Shown: positions 18,580 to 27,068 of the stretch, one piece after another
Layout of the letters: every line of letters begins with the position of its first letter
Position numbering within the stretch: position 1 is the first letter of the stretch
Source: Maricaulis sp.
Lineage (GTDB): Bacteria; Pseudomonadota; Alphaproteobacteria; Caulobacterales; Maricaulaceae
Reading direction: 5' to 3'
Length of the DNA stretch: 64,000 nt
NCBI GenBank assembly: GCA_017643585.1
Contig: JAEPND010000010.1
Span: 36,535-100,534, forward strand
Notes under the pieces: model-generated
What the model saw: only the letters and a program-made list of their open reading frames with translations
Told to the model about the DNA's origin: nothing
The model's database searches: none
Translations under genes and position numbers: made by a program

Positions 18580-19344
18580 CTACTCCACCTCGGCCCACGC
18601 CCAGATCTCGTCCGGCGTTTGCTCTGACAGCGCCACGATATCCAGGCCGGAATTCTCCATCGCGCGCTGCACCAGGAAACGTCCGGTGCGATAGCCCACG
18701 CCCATCCGGCCATCGGGATGCTGGAACATCCAGGTGCCGTAATCCGCATCCACAGGCAGCTCGCGGATTTCCCGCGCCCATTCCAGCGATGTTGGTTCGT
18801 CGGGCTGCATATTGCCCGGCTTGGAAACACCGGTGATCGATTCCGCGAATATGACCGCCAGGCCCTCATTGATCGTCGCGATCTGGATACCGGGACCGTA
18901 GTGATTGCCCTCAATCGTCCAACCACGGCGCAAATGATGCAGCTCGTGGGCAAAAGTCCCGGCGAGCCCATCACGCGCAGCGACCTCGAGGCTTTCCGGA
19001 TGCAGGCTGGAAATCATGATCACGATCCGCCCCGGCGCCGCAGCCATGCCGGTTACATGTCCGACCATGGTCAGATCGCGCGCCAGCGTGCGCACAGATA
19101 CGCTGACTTCGTCAGCGAGATCAGGGTAGATCGCCTTCACCTGATCATAGGTGTCAGAGAGGATCGCCTCGATCGCCGCCTTCTCGCTTGCAGAGAAGGT
19201 GTGCTCCTCGCTGTCCTGGTAACTCACGGTGAGATTCCGGATCTCGTCCCTGTGAGAGACTGTGGCGGTTTCGGCCGTCAGTTCGATGGCGGTCGTCATC
19301 GACAAGACCGCCAGTCCAAGGCTCGCACCAATTTTTACAATCAT
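18580..19344 (-). CDS. Putative exported zinc metalloprotease (DUF2268-like)
   Basis: About 254 residues with a probable signal peptide (hydrophobic residues 4-20). An HELHH zinc motif is at 133-137 and a downstream Glu lies in INEGLA (159-163), a gluzincin-like arrangement resembling DUF2268 predicted proteases. The start is uncertain: ATGs at 19344, 19365 and 19377 are all possible; 19344 gives the best signal peptide. It is convergent with nothing and lies between ndk and a divergent ABC-F gene. The reading frame extends far upstream over the ABC-F gene, which I regard as a shadow. Confidence 0.65.
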   Translation of the reverse strand: MIVKIGASLGLAVLSMTTAIELTAETATVSHRDEIRNLTVSYQDSEEHTFSASEKAAIEAILSDTYDQVKAIYPDLADEVSVSVRTLARDLTMVGHVTGMAAAPGRIVIMISSLHPESLEVAARDGLAGTFAHELHHLRRGWTIEGNHYGPGIQIATINEGLAVIFAESITGVSKPGNMQPDEPTSLEWAREIRELPVDADYGTWMFQHPDGRMGVGYRTGRFLVQRAMENSGLDIVALSEQTPDEIWAWAEVE

Positions 19345-19500
19345 TCTTCTTGGTCCAGTTATCATGCTCCCCAGCATTCGAACCGGATAGCGCAAAGCAA
19401 GCCTGTCTACAAGTGTCGCATCTTTGCTATGAGCGGGACAATCAGGCGAACAATCCCCTCTCTTGCCCTTCTCCGCGCTGCGGCCTACACCGCCTCTCCC

Positions 19501-21381
19501 ATGTTGCACGTCAATGATCTCACCTACCGGATTGAAGGCCGGGTCCTGTTCGACAAGGCGACCTTTGCGCTTCGCGGCAAGGCCAAGATGGGTCTTGTCG
19601 GGCGCAATGGCACCGGCAAGTCGACCCTGTTCCGCCTGATCCGCGGCGAAGCCTCGCCGGAAAGCGGCGATACCAGTATCAAGAAGGGCGCACGTGTGGG
19701 CTGGGTCGCCCAGGAAGTACCCTCTGGCGATGAAACGCTGATGGATGTCGTACTGGCCGCTGATCTCGAGCGTGCATCTCTGCTGGAAGAAGCGGAGACG
19801 GCAACCGAGCCGAACCGGATTGCCGAAATCCAGACCCGTCTGGCCGATATCGAGGCCCACTCTGCCGAAGCCCGCGCAGGCTCTATTTTGTCCGGTCTGG
19901 GTTTCTCCGGGGAGGCCCAGCGTCGACCGTGCAAGGAATTCTCGGGCGGGTGGCGCATGCGTGTGGCCCTGGCAGCGACCCTGTTTGCGCGGCCGGACCT
20001 GCTGCTGCTCGACGAGCCGACCAACTATCTCGACCTGGAAGGCGTGATGTGGCTTCAGGCCTATCTGCGCACTTTCCCCGGAGCGGTGTTGCTGATCTCC
20101 CACGACCGCGACCTGCTCAATGGTGCCGTCAACAAGATCGCCCATCTCAAGGACGCCAAGATAAGCGTCTATGAAGGCGGCTATGATGATTTCGAAAAGG
20201 CCCTGCGCGAGAAACAGCGCCTGCAGATGAAACTGCTGGAAAAGCAGGACGCCCAGCGCCGCCATCTCCAGTCTTTCGTGGACCGGTTCAAGGCCAAGGC
20301 GTCAAAGGCGAAACAGGCGCAGTCCCGGGTCAAGATGCTCGAGCGTATGAAACCTGTCGCCACGATTGTCGATGATCCGGTCGCGCCATTCGAGTTTCCC
20401 AATCCCCAGCGCCGCATGGCGCCGCCGATCATCCGCATGCTGGACCTCAAGGCGGGCTATGAGCCAGGCAAACACATCCTGCGCGACGTGAACCTGAATA
20501 TCGATCCGGATGATCGCATCGGCATTCTCGGTCGCAATGGCGCGGGCAAGTCGACCATGGCGAAACTGCTCTGTGACAAACTGGATCCACAGGATGGTTT
20601 CCTGCGCAAACACAAGAAGCTCAAGATCGCCTATTTCGCCCAGCACCAGATCGACATGCTCTCGCCAGAAGTCTCGGCTTATCAGCATGTCGTCGAGCGC
20701 ATGGAAGACGCTACCGAGGCACAGCGCCGCGCCCGCCTGGCCACGTTCGGCCTGCCGGGCGACCGCCAGGAAACGCCGGCCAAATCACTGTCCGGTGGCG
20801 AGAAGGCCCGGCTGCTTTTCAACCTGATCACCTTTGACGGCCCGCACCTGCTCATCCTCGACGAGCCGACCAACCACCTCGACATGGACAGCCGCGCCGA
20901 GCTGATCAACGCAATCAACAATTACGAGGGCGCTGTCGTGCTGATCTCCCACGACCGATATCTGATCGAGGCCTGTGTTGACCGGCTCTGGCTGGTCGGG
21001 GACGGAACCGTCGCGCCCTATGGCGAGGATATCGAGACCTATCGCCAGTCCTGGCTGGGGCGAGGCCCGAAGGAGAGCTCCGGCAGGAAAAGCGTATCGA
21101 CGGATGAAAAATCCGTCGCGCGCCGGTCTGCGGCCGAGCAACGAAAACTGCTCAAACCCCTGCGTGATGAGGTCGCCCGCTGGGAAAAGGAAAGCGATCG
21201 CCTGCGCGGAGTGCTGGACGTGATCGACAAGGGTCTGGCCACGCCGGGCCTCTACGAGAAAGATCCCAAAACCGCGACGGACCTCCAGATCAAACGCGCC
21301 AAGGCCGTCGAGCTCCTCGACGCCGCCGAGACACGGTGGCTGGAAGCAGAAGAAAAGCTCGAAAACGCCCAGACGGACTGA
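19501..21381 (+). CDS. ABC-F family ATPase (Uup/YheS-like)
   Basis: A 626-residue soluble protein with two ABC cassettes: Walker A GRNGTGKS (34-41) and GRNGAGKS, signatures FSGGWRMR and LSGGEKAR, and Walker B LLLLDEPTN and LLILDEPTN. A charged linker between the cassettes and a C-terminal Lys/Glu-rich coiled coil complete the ABC-F plan. These proteins act at the ribosome or on DNA rather than in transport. The ATG at 19501 begins with MLHVNDLTYR, the natural start. Which ABC-F subgroup it belongs to is not certain. Confidence 0.9.
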   Translation: MLHVNDLTYRIEGRVLFDKATFALRGKAKMGLVGRNGTGKSTLFRLIRGEASPESGDTSIKKGARVGWVAQEVPSGDETLMDVVLAADLERASLLEEAETATEPNRIAEIQTRLADIEAHSAEARAGSILSGLGFSGEAQRRPCKEFSGGWRMRVALAATLFARPDLLLLDEPTNYLDLEGVMWLQAYLRTFPGAVLLISHDRDLLNGAVNKIAHLKDAKISVYEGGYDDFEKALREKQRLQMKLLEKQDAQRRHLQSFVDRFKAKASKAKQAQSRVKMLERMKPVATIVDDPVAPFEFPNPQRRMAPPIIRMLDLKAGYEPGKHILRDVNLNIDPDDRIGILGRNGAGKSTMAKLLCDKLDPQDGFLRKHKKLKIAYFAQHQIDMLSPEVSAYQHVVERMEDATEAQRRARLATFGLPGDRQETPAKSLSGGEKARLLFNLITFDGPHLLILDEPTNHLDMDSRAELINAINNYEGAVVLISHDRYLIEACVDRLWLVGDGTVAPYGEDIETYRQSWLGRGPKESSGRKSVSTDEKSVARRSAAEQRKLLKPLRDEVARWEKESDRLRGVLDVIDKGLATPGLYEKDPKTATDLQIKRAKAVELLDAAETRWLEAEEKLENAQTD

Positions 21382-21385
21382 ACGA

Positions 21386-21727
21386 CTAACCGCAGGTGAT
21401 GCTTTCAATCCGGTCGCGGCGGTCGATACGGATGGTCAGACGCTCGGCGCGGTATTCCATCGTCGTTATCGTATCCGGTCCCAGAACGCGGAAATTGGCC
21501 GGCAGGACATCACGTGACACCGTCGTGCGCTGGCGCCCCACATATTGCTGCAGATCTTCCATGCCACAGGTTCCGGTGATCGGACGCTGTACATTGGACG
21601 AACCCAGTTCCTGCACGGGCATCATGGGCGGCAAGGCGTCGGCAGCCTGAGGCTGTCGTGCCGGCTCATTGCTAGAGGCAAAGCATCCCGAAAGAAACAA
21701 AACCGATCCCAGGACCAAGACGCGCAT
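21386..21727 (-). CDS. I78-family peptidase inhibitor lipoprotein
   Basis: A 113-residue protein with a lipobox (LFLSGC) putting the lipidated Cys at about residue 15, then a Pro/Gln-rich linker and an I78-type domain: TCGMEDLQQYVG, LPANFRVLGPDT, TMEYRAERLTIRID, and a terminal Cys-Gly (ITCG). Such small inhibitors block elastase-like serine proteases; a periplasmic or outer-membrane location is inferred. The ATG at 21727 is preferred over a GTG at 21742. It ends 4 nt from the convergent ABC-F stop. Confidence 0.75.
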   Translation of the reverse strand: MRVLVLGSVLFLSGCFASSNEPARQPQAADALPPMMPVQELGSSNVQRPITGTCGMEDLQQYVGRQRTTVSRDVLPANFRVLGPDTITTMEYRAERLTIRIDRRDRIESITCG

Positions 21728-21875
21728 ATCACTCTCACCCACACTGATTACGCGGTAACCCTAGCGCCCACACAGCGAAGCTCAAGCGGCAAATTGGATA
21801 GGGCTAGCCAAGATCCGACGGACCTGCGAAAGCTAGGGGAGTTGAGTCCATCCCTTCCGCAATCATACATCGAAC

Positions 21876-22661
21876 ATGTTTGGCAAACCGAGACTTATCG
21901 ACAAACACACTGAAGCCTGGTTTTTCGACCGTTTCGCCTGGATCCTTGAGAATTTCAGCCAGGAAAAACCCGTCAACAGAACCGAGCTTGTCACGCCTTC
22001 GCCGGAGCATTTTCCGGTGGATCCGGACGGTGCGAGCGTGCCAGAGCAATTGTTGAGGCATGTCATCAACTACAGCGGCGTGGATCATTGGACGTTTTCA
22101 CTCGAGCGCGTTGACGAGAATGGCACCAAGGACCTCGGTTCAGCGCTGCTGCTATATCCACTTACCCAGGCAAGCCCAGTTGAGGCGAACGACAATGAGG
22201 ATGATTGTCTGCCCATCACCTATCCGGACCGGTACGACACTTCGGCCCAGCACCTGATTTCCTGCTTCAGCTCCCACATTGGTTGGTACCTGGCACAGAC
22301 TGTCGAAATGCCCGAGGAATTTGACGAGGAGGAGTTCCCGCTGATTGCCGACTTGATGGCAATCTATCTGGGCTTTGGCGTCACTCGCTCGAATACATCG
22401 TTCGACAGCCAGAGCGACGGCGAGTTTGGCTGGCATGCCTGGTCCACGGAACGCCAGGGCTTCCTGACCGAGGGCACGACCATCTTTGCTACCCTGGTTT
22501 TCGCGGAACTCGCCGGCATCGAAGTGGAGCGTGTTCGGACCGGCCTCAAACCTCGACTTCACAAACAGCTCGAAAAAGCTCGCCGACAGATCGTCCACAG
22601 CCAGGACGACATCGCCAGATTGCGGGCCTTAGAGCCTCGGAATCTGTCGATCGTAGACTAG
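21876..22661 (+). CDS. Hypothetical protein, unrecognised
   Basis: A 261-residue soluble, acidic protein without signal peptide or membrane segment. Notable segments are FGKPRLIDKHTEAWFFDRFAW at the start and IADLMAIYLGFGVTRSNTSF in the middle; the last 35 residues look helical and charged. I do not recognise the family and propose no function. Its stop overlaps the convergent holC stop in a CTAG palindrome. Codon use looks like that of its neighbours, so recent transfer is not obvious. Confidence 0.7.
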   Translation: MFGKPRLIDKHTEAWFFDRFAWILENFSQEKPVNRTELVTPSPEHFPVDPDGASVPEQLLRHVINYSGVDHWTFSLERVDENGTKDLGSALLLYPLTQASPVEANDNEDDCLPITYPDRYDTSAQHLISCFSSHIGWYLAQTVEMPEEFDEEEFPLIADLMAIYLGFGVTRSNTSFDSQSDGEFGWHAWSTERQGFLTEGTTIFATLVFAELAGIEVERVRTGLKPRLHKQLEKARRQIVHSQDDIARLRALEPRNLSIVD

Positions 22662-23125
22662 GCCTTCTTCTCCCAACGCCCGGCATCGGACTGGCGCCAG
22701 TAAGAGACTTTTGCGCCCACGCCACTGGCCGTCTTCCAGAGCCCCCGGGCGGCAACAACTGCGCTTTCATCATTGCCGTCAAACAGTACGATCGTGCGTT
22801 CAAATGCCTTGAAATCACCGGGCTCGGCCCGGTCCAGCAGAAACAGACATTGCGCACCGTTCGGATTGTCATCCGCCTCGGTCAGCAATACGGGTTGCCG
22901 CTCCGCATGCGCATCACCTGCCAGACCATGTGGCGTGAAGCTCTCCTCGCGCCAGGTCCACAACAGCGCATCGAGCGCCTTCAGTCGCGCCTCATCGGGC
23001 GACTTGATCAGCGCCCGCCAGCCGCGGGCGATGGTTTTTTCGACCAGCTCGGGCAAGACCTCTTCCACGCTCGATCGCTCGAGGTGATAGAACCAGAGTT
23101 CGCCGGCCTGATCGGATGGGGTCAT
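22658..23125 (-). CDS. holC: DNA polymerase III subunit chi
   Basis: A 155-residue small protein that fits HolC by ELWFYHLERSSVEEVLPELVEK at the start, ARGWRALI, LDALLWTWREESFTPHG and FLLDRAE. Chi links SSB to the clamp-loader complex during lagging-strand synthesis. Location just downstream of pepA on the same strand is the classical pepA-holC order. A hairpin with a T-tract lies directly against its start codon, so expression is probably well below that of pepA or uses its own start. Confidence 0.88.
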   Translation of the reverse strand: MTPSDQAGELWFYHLERSSVEEVLPELVEKTIARGWRALIKSPDEARLKALDALLWTWREESFTPHGLAGDAHAERQPVLLTEADDNPNGAQCLFLLDRAEPGDFKAFERTIVLFDGNDESAVVAARGLWKTASGVGAKVSYWRQSDAGRWEKKA

Positions 23126-23128
23126 GAG

Positions 23129-23151
23129 AAAAAGGGCGGCCGAAGCCGCCC
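23129..23151 (-). terminator. Hairpin terminator between pepA and holC
   Basis: On the minus strand GGGCGGC and GCCGCCC (23134-23140, 23145-23151) pair with a TTCG loop, followed by TTTTTC. Only 3 nt then remain before the holC ATG. The AAGGAG on the minus strand lies on the 5' side of the stem (23154-23159). Confidence 0.75.
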
Positions 23152-23166
23152 TCTCCTTGTGAGGCC

Positions 23167-24645
23167 TTAGCCTTCGTAGTTGTCACGCACAAAACGGTCG
23201 AGGATGCGCACACCCCAGCCTGTGCCCCAGCTCGGCTGGCGCGGATCGTCCCTCATACCGCCCATGGCCGTACCCGCGATATCGATGTGACACCACGGAC
23301 GGTCATTGACGAAACATTTGAGGAATTCTGCCGCCGAGATCGAACCCGCGAGACGCCCTTCGCCGACATTCTTGATATCAGCATTCTTGGTCTCGATGTG
23401 CTTTTCATAATCAGCACCCAGCGGCATGCGCCAGACCGGCTCATCAGACGCATTGCCTGCAGCGAAGAGCTGCTCGGCGATGGTGTCGTCATTGGAGAAA
23501 ATGCCTGCACGGCTATTGCCCAGGGCGATCAGCATGGCACCGGTCAGCGTTGCCAGATCAATGATCAGCTTCGGCTCGAAGCGACCCTGTGCGTACCAGA
23601 GCACGTCACCGAGAACGAGACGTCCCTCGGCATCGGTGTTGAGGATCTCGACCGTCTGGCCAGACATCGAACGAACGACATCACCCGGGCGCTGCGCATT
23701 GCCGTCCGGCATGTTTTCAACCAGACCGACGATACCAATGGCGTTGACCTTGGCCTTGCGGCCAGCGAGAGCACGCATCAGGCCGACAACGGCGGCGGAA
23801 CCACCCATATCGCCCTTCATCTCGTCCATGCCGGCACCCGGCTTGAGTGAGATGCCACCGCTGTCAAAGGTCAGGCCCTTGCCCACGAAGAGCAGCGGCG
23901 CCTCACCTTCTGCACCACCATTCCATTTCATGATGGCGATGTGGCTCTCATGCTCGGAGCCCTGCCCCACACCCAGCAGCATATCCATGCCCAGCTCGGC
24001 CATCGCAGCCTCGTCCAGGATTTCGATCTCCAGGCCATGCTCGGCCATGCCCTCAACCTTTTTGGCATAGGTCTCCGGATTGAGGACGTTGGGCGGCAGG
24101 TTGGTCACTTCACGCGCCAGGTCCACACCGGACGCTACCGCGCCCCAGCTGTCCCAGGCCGCGTTGGCAGCGGCAACGTCATCAGCCGTGATGGTCATCC
24201 CTGCCAGGGACGGTTTCTTGTCGTCCGTCAGCTTGGTGCGATACTCGTCAAAACGATAAGCGGCCATGCGGGCACCCAGGCCTGCGCGACCCGCACCCTC
24301 GGCGTCAGCGACACCATCCAGGCGCAGGGTGATTGAGGTTTCGCCGGAAAGCAGGACCTTGGAGGTCACAGCCGCAGCCGATTTCTCGATCGTTGCCGCT
24401 TTCACTTCATCCTGCTTGCCCAGGCCGAACAGCACGACGCGGTCGGCATTGGTGCCGGACGGAGCGAGCACTTCCAGCGTCTGCCCCGGCTTGCCGGAAA
24501 AGCGGCTGGCTGCGACAGCACGGGACAAAGCCCCGCCAGACGCATCATCAATCGTCTTGGCAGCGGCGGAAAAAGTCGAATCGGCAAAGACCGGTACGGC
24601 CTGGGAACCTGAAACGGAATCAGCCGAAGCGAATTCGATTTTCAT
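23167..24645 (-). CDS. pepA: Leucyl aminopeptidase (M17)
   Basis: A 492-residue cytosolic exopeptidase of the M17 family that removes N-terminal residues from peptides. The metal-binding core is clear: VGKGLTFDSGGISLKP and the NTDAEGRL signature, with a later GAMLIALGNS segment. The ATG at 24645 has GAGG at good distance. The length is typical. It is divergent from lptF and followed by holC behind a terminator. In other bacteria PepA also binds DNA; nothing here tests that. Confidence 0.95.
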   Translation of the reverse strand: MKIEFASADSVSGSQAVPVFADSTFSAAAKTIDDASGGALSRAVAASRFSGKPGQTLEVLAPSGTNADRVVLFGLGKQDEVKAATIEKSAAAVTSKVLLSGETSITLRLDGVADAEGAGRAGLGARMAAYRFDEYRTKLTDDKKPSLAGMTITADDVAAANAAWDSWGAVASGVDLAREVTNLPPNVLNPETYAKKVEGMAEHGLEIEILDEAAMAELGMDMLLGVGQGSEHESHIAIMKWNGGAEGEAPLLFVGKGLTFDSGGISLKPGAGMDEMKGDMGGSAAVVGLMRALAGRKAKVNAIGIVGLVENMPDGNAQRPGDVVRSMSGQTVEILNTDAEGRLVLGDVLWYAQGRFEPKLIIDLATLTGAMLIALGNSRAGIFSNDDTIAEQLFAAGNASDEPVWRMPLGADYEKHIETKNADIKNVGEGRLAGSISAAEFLKCFVNDRPWCHIDIAGTAMGGMRDDPRQPSWGTGWGVRILDRFVRDNYEG

Positions 24646-24768
24646 GGCAAAACCTCGCTAGTACAGTGGAACCGCCCGTGTGTGATTGGGGCGAAAAAGA
24701 TGGGTTGCGAAAGTGGTATCCGATCCGGAAGCGAGATAGAAGGCTGAACGCGCAGCTTTCAACCCGAC

Positions 24769-25887
24769 ATGATTCTTGTTCAGCGATATTTCTTCAGACA
24801 GCTTCTCTGGCCCTTCCTGACCTCGGTTGGCGCCTTTGCAGGCCTGTCCCTGCTCACACAGAGTCTGTCGAATACGGATCTGGTTTCCGGCTATTCCGAA
24901 ACGGCTTTCACTTTCTTCAAGGTGACATTGCTCGCTTTGCCGCATTTGACAGCCCTGTTGCTGCCAATCGCCCTGTTTGTCGCGACCCTGACCGGTCTCA
25001 GCCGACTGTCATCGGACAGCGAGCTGGTGGTCACCTCGGCCTCGGGCATGACGCGATGGGGCATGCTCTCCCCGCTCCTGCGCCTGGGCGTTTACGTGGT
25101 CATTGCCAATCTGGCGATCAATCTCTTCGTCCAGCCCATCTCCTATCGGGAAATGCGGCGCAGCCTGTACGACCTGCGTTCGGACGTCGCGTCCAGCCTG
25201 GTCACACCGGGGGCGTTTTCCCGTATTGGCGAGGGCGTGACCATCTATGCGCGCGAACGGTCTCGCGATGGACGTCTGCTGGACATCATGATCCACGACA
25301 CCCGCGGCCAGGACGGCGCTGTCACCTATACAGCCCGTGAAGGCGTCATCGCCCGCGGCGGCAACCGCACCGCCCTGGTCCTCATCAACGGCAATGCGCA
25401 ATGGCTCGATGAGAACCAGGAGATGAATTACACCACATTCGACCGGACCGAGCCGGACCTGGAAGAATTCTCCGGCATCGCGGACGCCATCTTCTTCAAG
25501 GAGAGTGACCGCTTCCTGCACGAATTGCTGTGGCCGGACAGTTCTATCCGGGCCCGCCCGGATGGTGAGGAACGTGCTCTGGCGGAGGCGCACTACCGCT
25601 TGTCCGCGCCCTTGTTCAATCTCGCCTTCATCCTGATCGCGGCCGCGGCCTATCTGGCCGGCGACTATTCCCGTCTTGGATACGGCAAACGCATCGCCAT
25701 CGCTGTTGGCGCAGGGCTGACACTGCGGCTGGTCGGCTTCAGCGTGCAATCGGGAGCGACCGATGACACGGCCCTGAACATCGCCCAATACCTGGTGCCC
25801 GTCATCGGCATTCTTGGCGCGCTGGCCGTCATCTACTGGCCCGCGCGCTCACGTCCGGACGCACCACCCGTCGTGGAGGCGCGCTAG
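24769..25887 (+). CDS. lptF: LPS export permease LptF
   Basis: A 372-residue inner-membrane subunit of the LptB2FG transporter that extracts LPS. It starts MILVQRYFFRQLLWPF, has three N-terminal and three C-terminal membrane segments, and a central periplasmic beta-jellyroll region (about residues 115-270). The next gene, lptG, begins directly after the stop codon with no spacer. The 123-bp gap to divergent pepA should hold the promoter of the lpt operon. Confidence 0.92.
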   Translation: MILVQRYFFRQLLWPFLTSVGAFAGLSLLTQSLSNTDLVSGYSETAFTFFKVTLLALPHLTALLLPIALFVATLTGLSRLSSDSELVVTSASGMTRWGMLSPLLRLGVYVVIANLAINLFVQPISYREMRRSLYDLRSDVASSLVTPGAFSRIGEGVTIYARERSRDGRLLDIMIHDTRGQDGAVTYTAREGVIARGGNRTALVLINGNAQWLDENQEMNYTTFDRTEPDLEEFSGIADAIFFKESDRFLHELLWPDSSIRARPDGEERALAEAHYRLSAPLFNLAFILIAAAAYLAGDYSRLGYGKRIAIAVGAGLTLRLVGFSVQSGATDDTALNIAQYLVPVIGILGALAVIYWPARSRPDAPPVVEAR

Positions 25888-26988
25888 ATGGCCGGCTTCA
25901 ACAATGTCCATCGCTACATGCTGACCCAGACCCTGGTGGGACTGGGAATGTCGGCAGGTGTGATCGGTGCGGTGATTATCCTGGTCGATTTTGTCGAGCA
26001 ATCGCGCGACATCGGCACGCGTGTCGAAATCAATGCCATGGAGCTGGTCGGCCTGACGGTGCTGAAATCACCCGCGCTGTTGGAAACCACGCTCCCGTTT
26101 ATCTTCCTGTTCGGCGTACTGACGGCTCTGTTCCGCCTCAACCGGCGCAGCGAGCTGGTCGTGATGCGCGCTTCAGGCATGTCTGCCTGGCGTATTCTCT
26201 CCGCGCCCATGATCCTTGCGCTTCTGGTCGGCATTTTTAGCGCGCTGGTCCTCAATCCGCTCGGCGCCGCCGGCAATGCCGCGTTTGAGGCGCGCCGCGA
26301 TGCGTTGATGAATGTCCGCAGGGACCCGAATGCCGCCGAACCGGTCTGGTTGCGGGAGACCAATGTCAACGGTTTCACGGTCATCGCCGCGACCTCGCTG
26401 GTCGAGGGCGATCGCGTTCTGCAAAATCCTGCATTCCTGTATTATGCGGTTGATGAAGACGGTGTGCCGGCCCTGGACCGTCGGATCGATGCCCGCGAAG
26501 CAACTCTGCAGGACGGGTTCTGGGAAGTCGCCGACGCGATCGAGCGCACGCCCAATACGCCGTCTGTCGAGCTGGGCCTGATTACCCTGCCGACCGGGAT
26601 TAACCGACAGGCCCTGTTCGAACGCTCACGATCACCTGAAGGCGTATCCTTCTGGGATCTTCCGACCCTGATTGTGTCCGCCAGCGAGGCGGGTCTGGCG
26701 ACCGAGCGCTATCAACTGCGACTGCACACTTTGCTCGCCATGCCTCTGACCCTTCTGGCCGCTACGCTGATCGCAGCTGCAGCAACCATGCGCTTGCAAC
26801 GCTTGGGCGGAGCTGCCGGCTTCGCGCTGGCCGGAGGATTGACCGGATTCGTGATGTTTTTCCTGCAGGAATTGCTCGGTTCGATCGGCGCTGCAGGGGC
26901 CTTGCCGCCCCTGACCGCTGCCTGGGCCGCACCTGCCATAACCGCCCTGTTGGCCCTGACCTATATCGCCTCGACAGAAGACGGTTGA
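25888..26988 (+). CDS. lptG: LPS export permease LptG
   Basis: A 366-residue partner of LptF with the same six-TM plus jellyroll layout. It opens HRYMLTQTLVG, with SELVVMRASGMSAWRIL in the coupling-helix region that contacts LptB. Immediate juxtaposition with lptF and the following lptD supports one OM-biogenesis operon. No lptB or lptA is in this window. Confidence 0.92.
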   Translation: MAGFNNVHRYMLTQTLVGLGMSAGVIGAVIILVDFVEQSRDIGTRVEINAMELVGLTVLKSPALLETTLPFIFLFGVLTALFRLNRRSELVVMRASGMSAWRILSAPMILALLVGIFSALVLNPLGAAGNAAFEARRDALMNVRRDPNAAEPVWLRETNVNGFTVIAATSLVEGDRVLQNPAFLYYAVDEDGVPALDRRIDAREATLQDGFWEVADAIERTPNTPSVELGLITLPTGINRQALFERSRSPEGVSFWDLPTLIVSASEAGLATERYQLRLHTLLAMPLTLLAATLIAAAATMRLQRLGGAAGFALAGGLTGFVMFFLQELLGSIGAAGALPPLTAAWAAPAITALLALTYIASTEDG

Positions 26989-27068
26989 CGGCGTGGACGA
27001 ACAGGCCGCTATCGGCTAGTCATGAGAACTCGGTCGGGTGGGGCCGATTAATTGAGGGAGTGACGCGC

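Noticed and set aside
19345-20265. Upstream extension of the DUF2268-like protein to 561 codons
   Set aside because: The extension is antisense to the ABC-F gene and lacks a signal peptide; the protein begins near 19344-19377.
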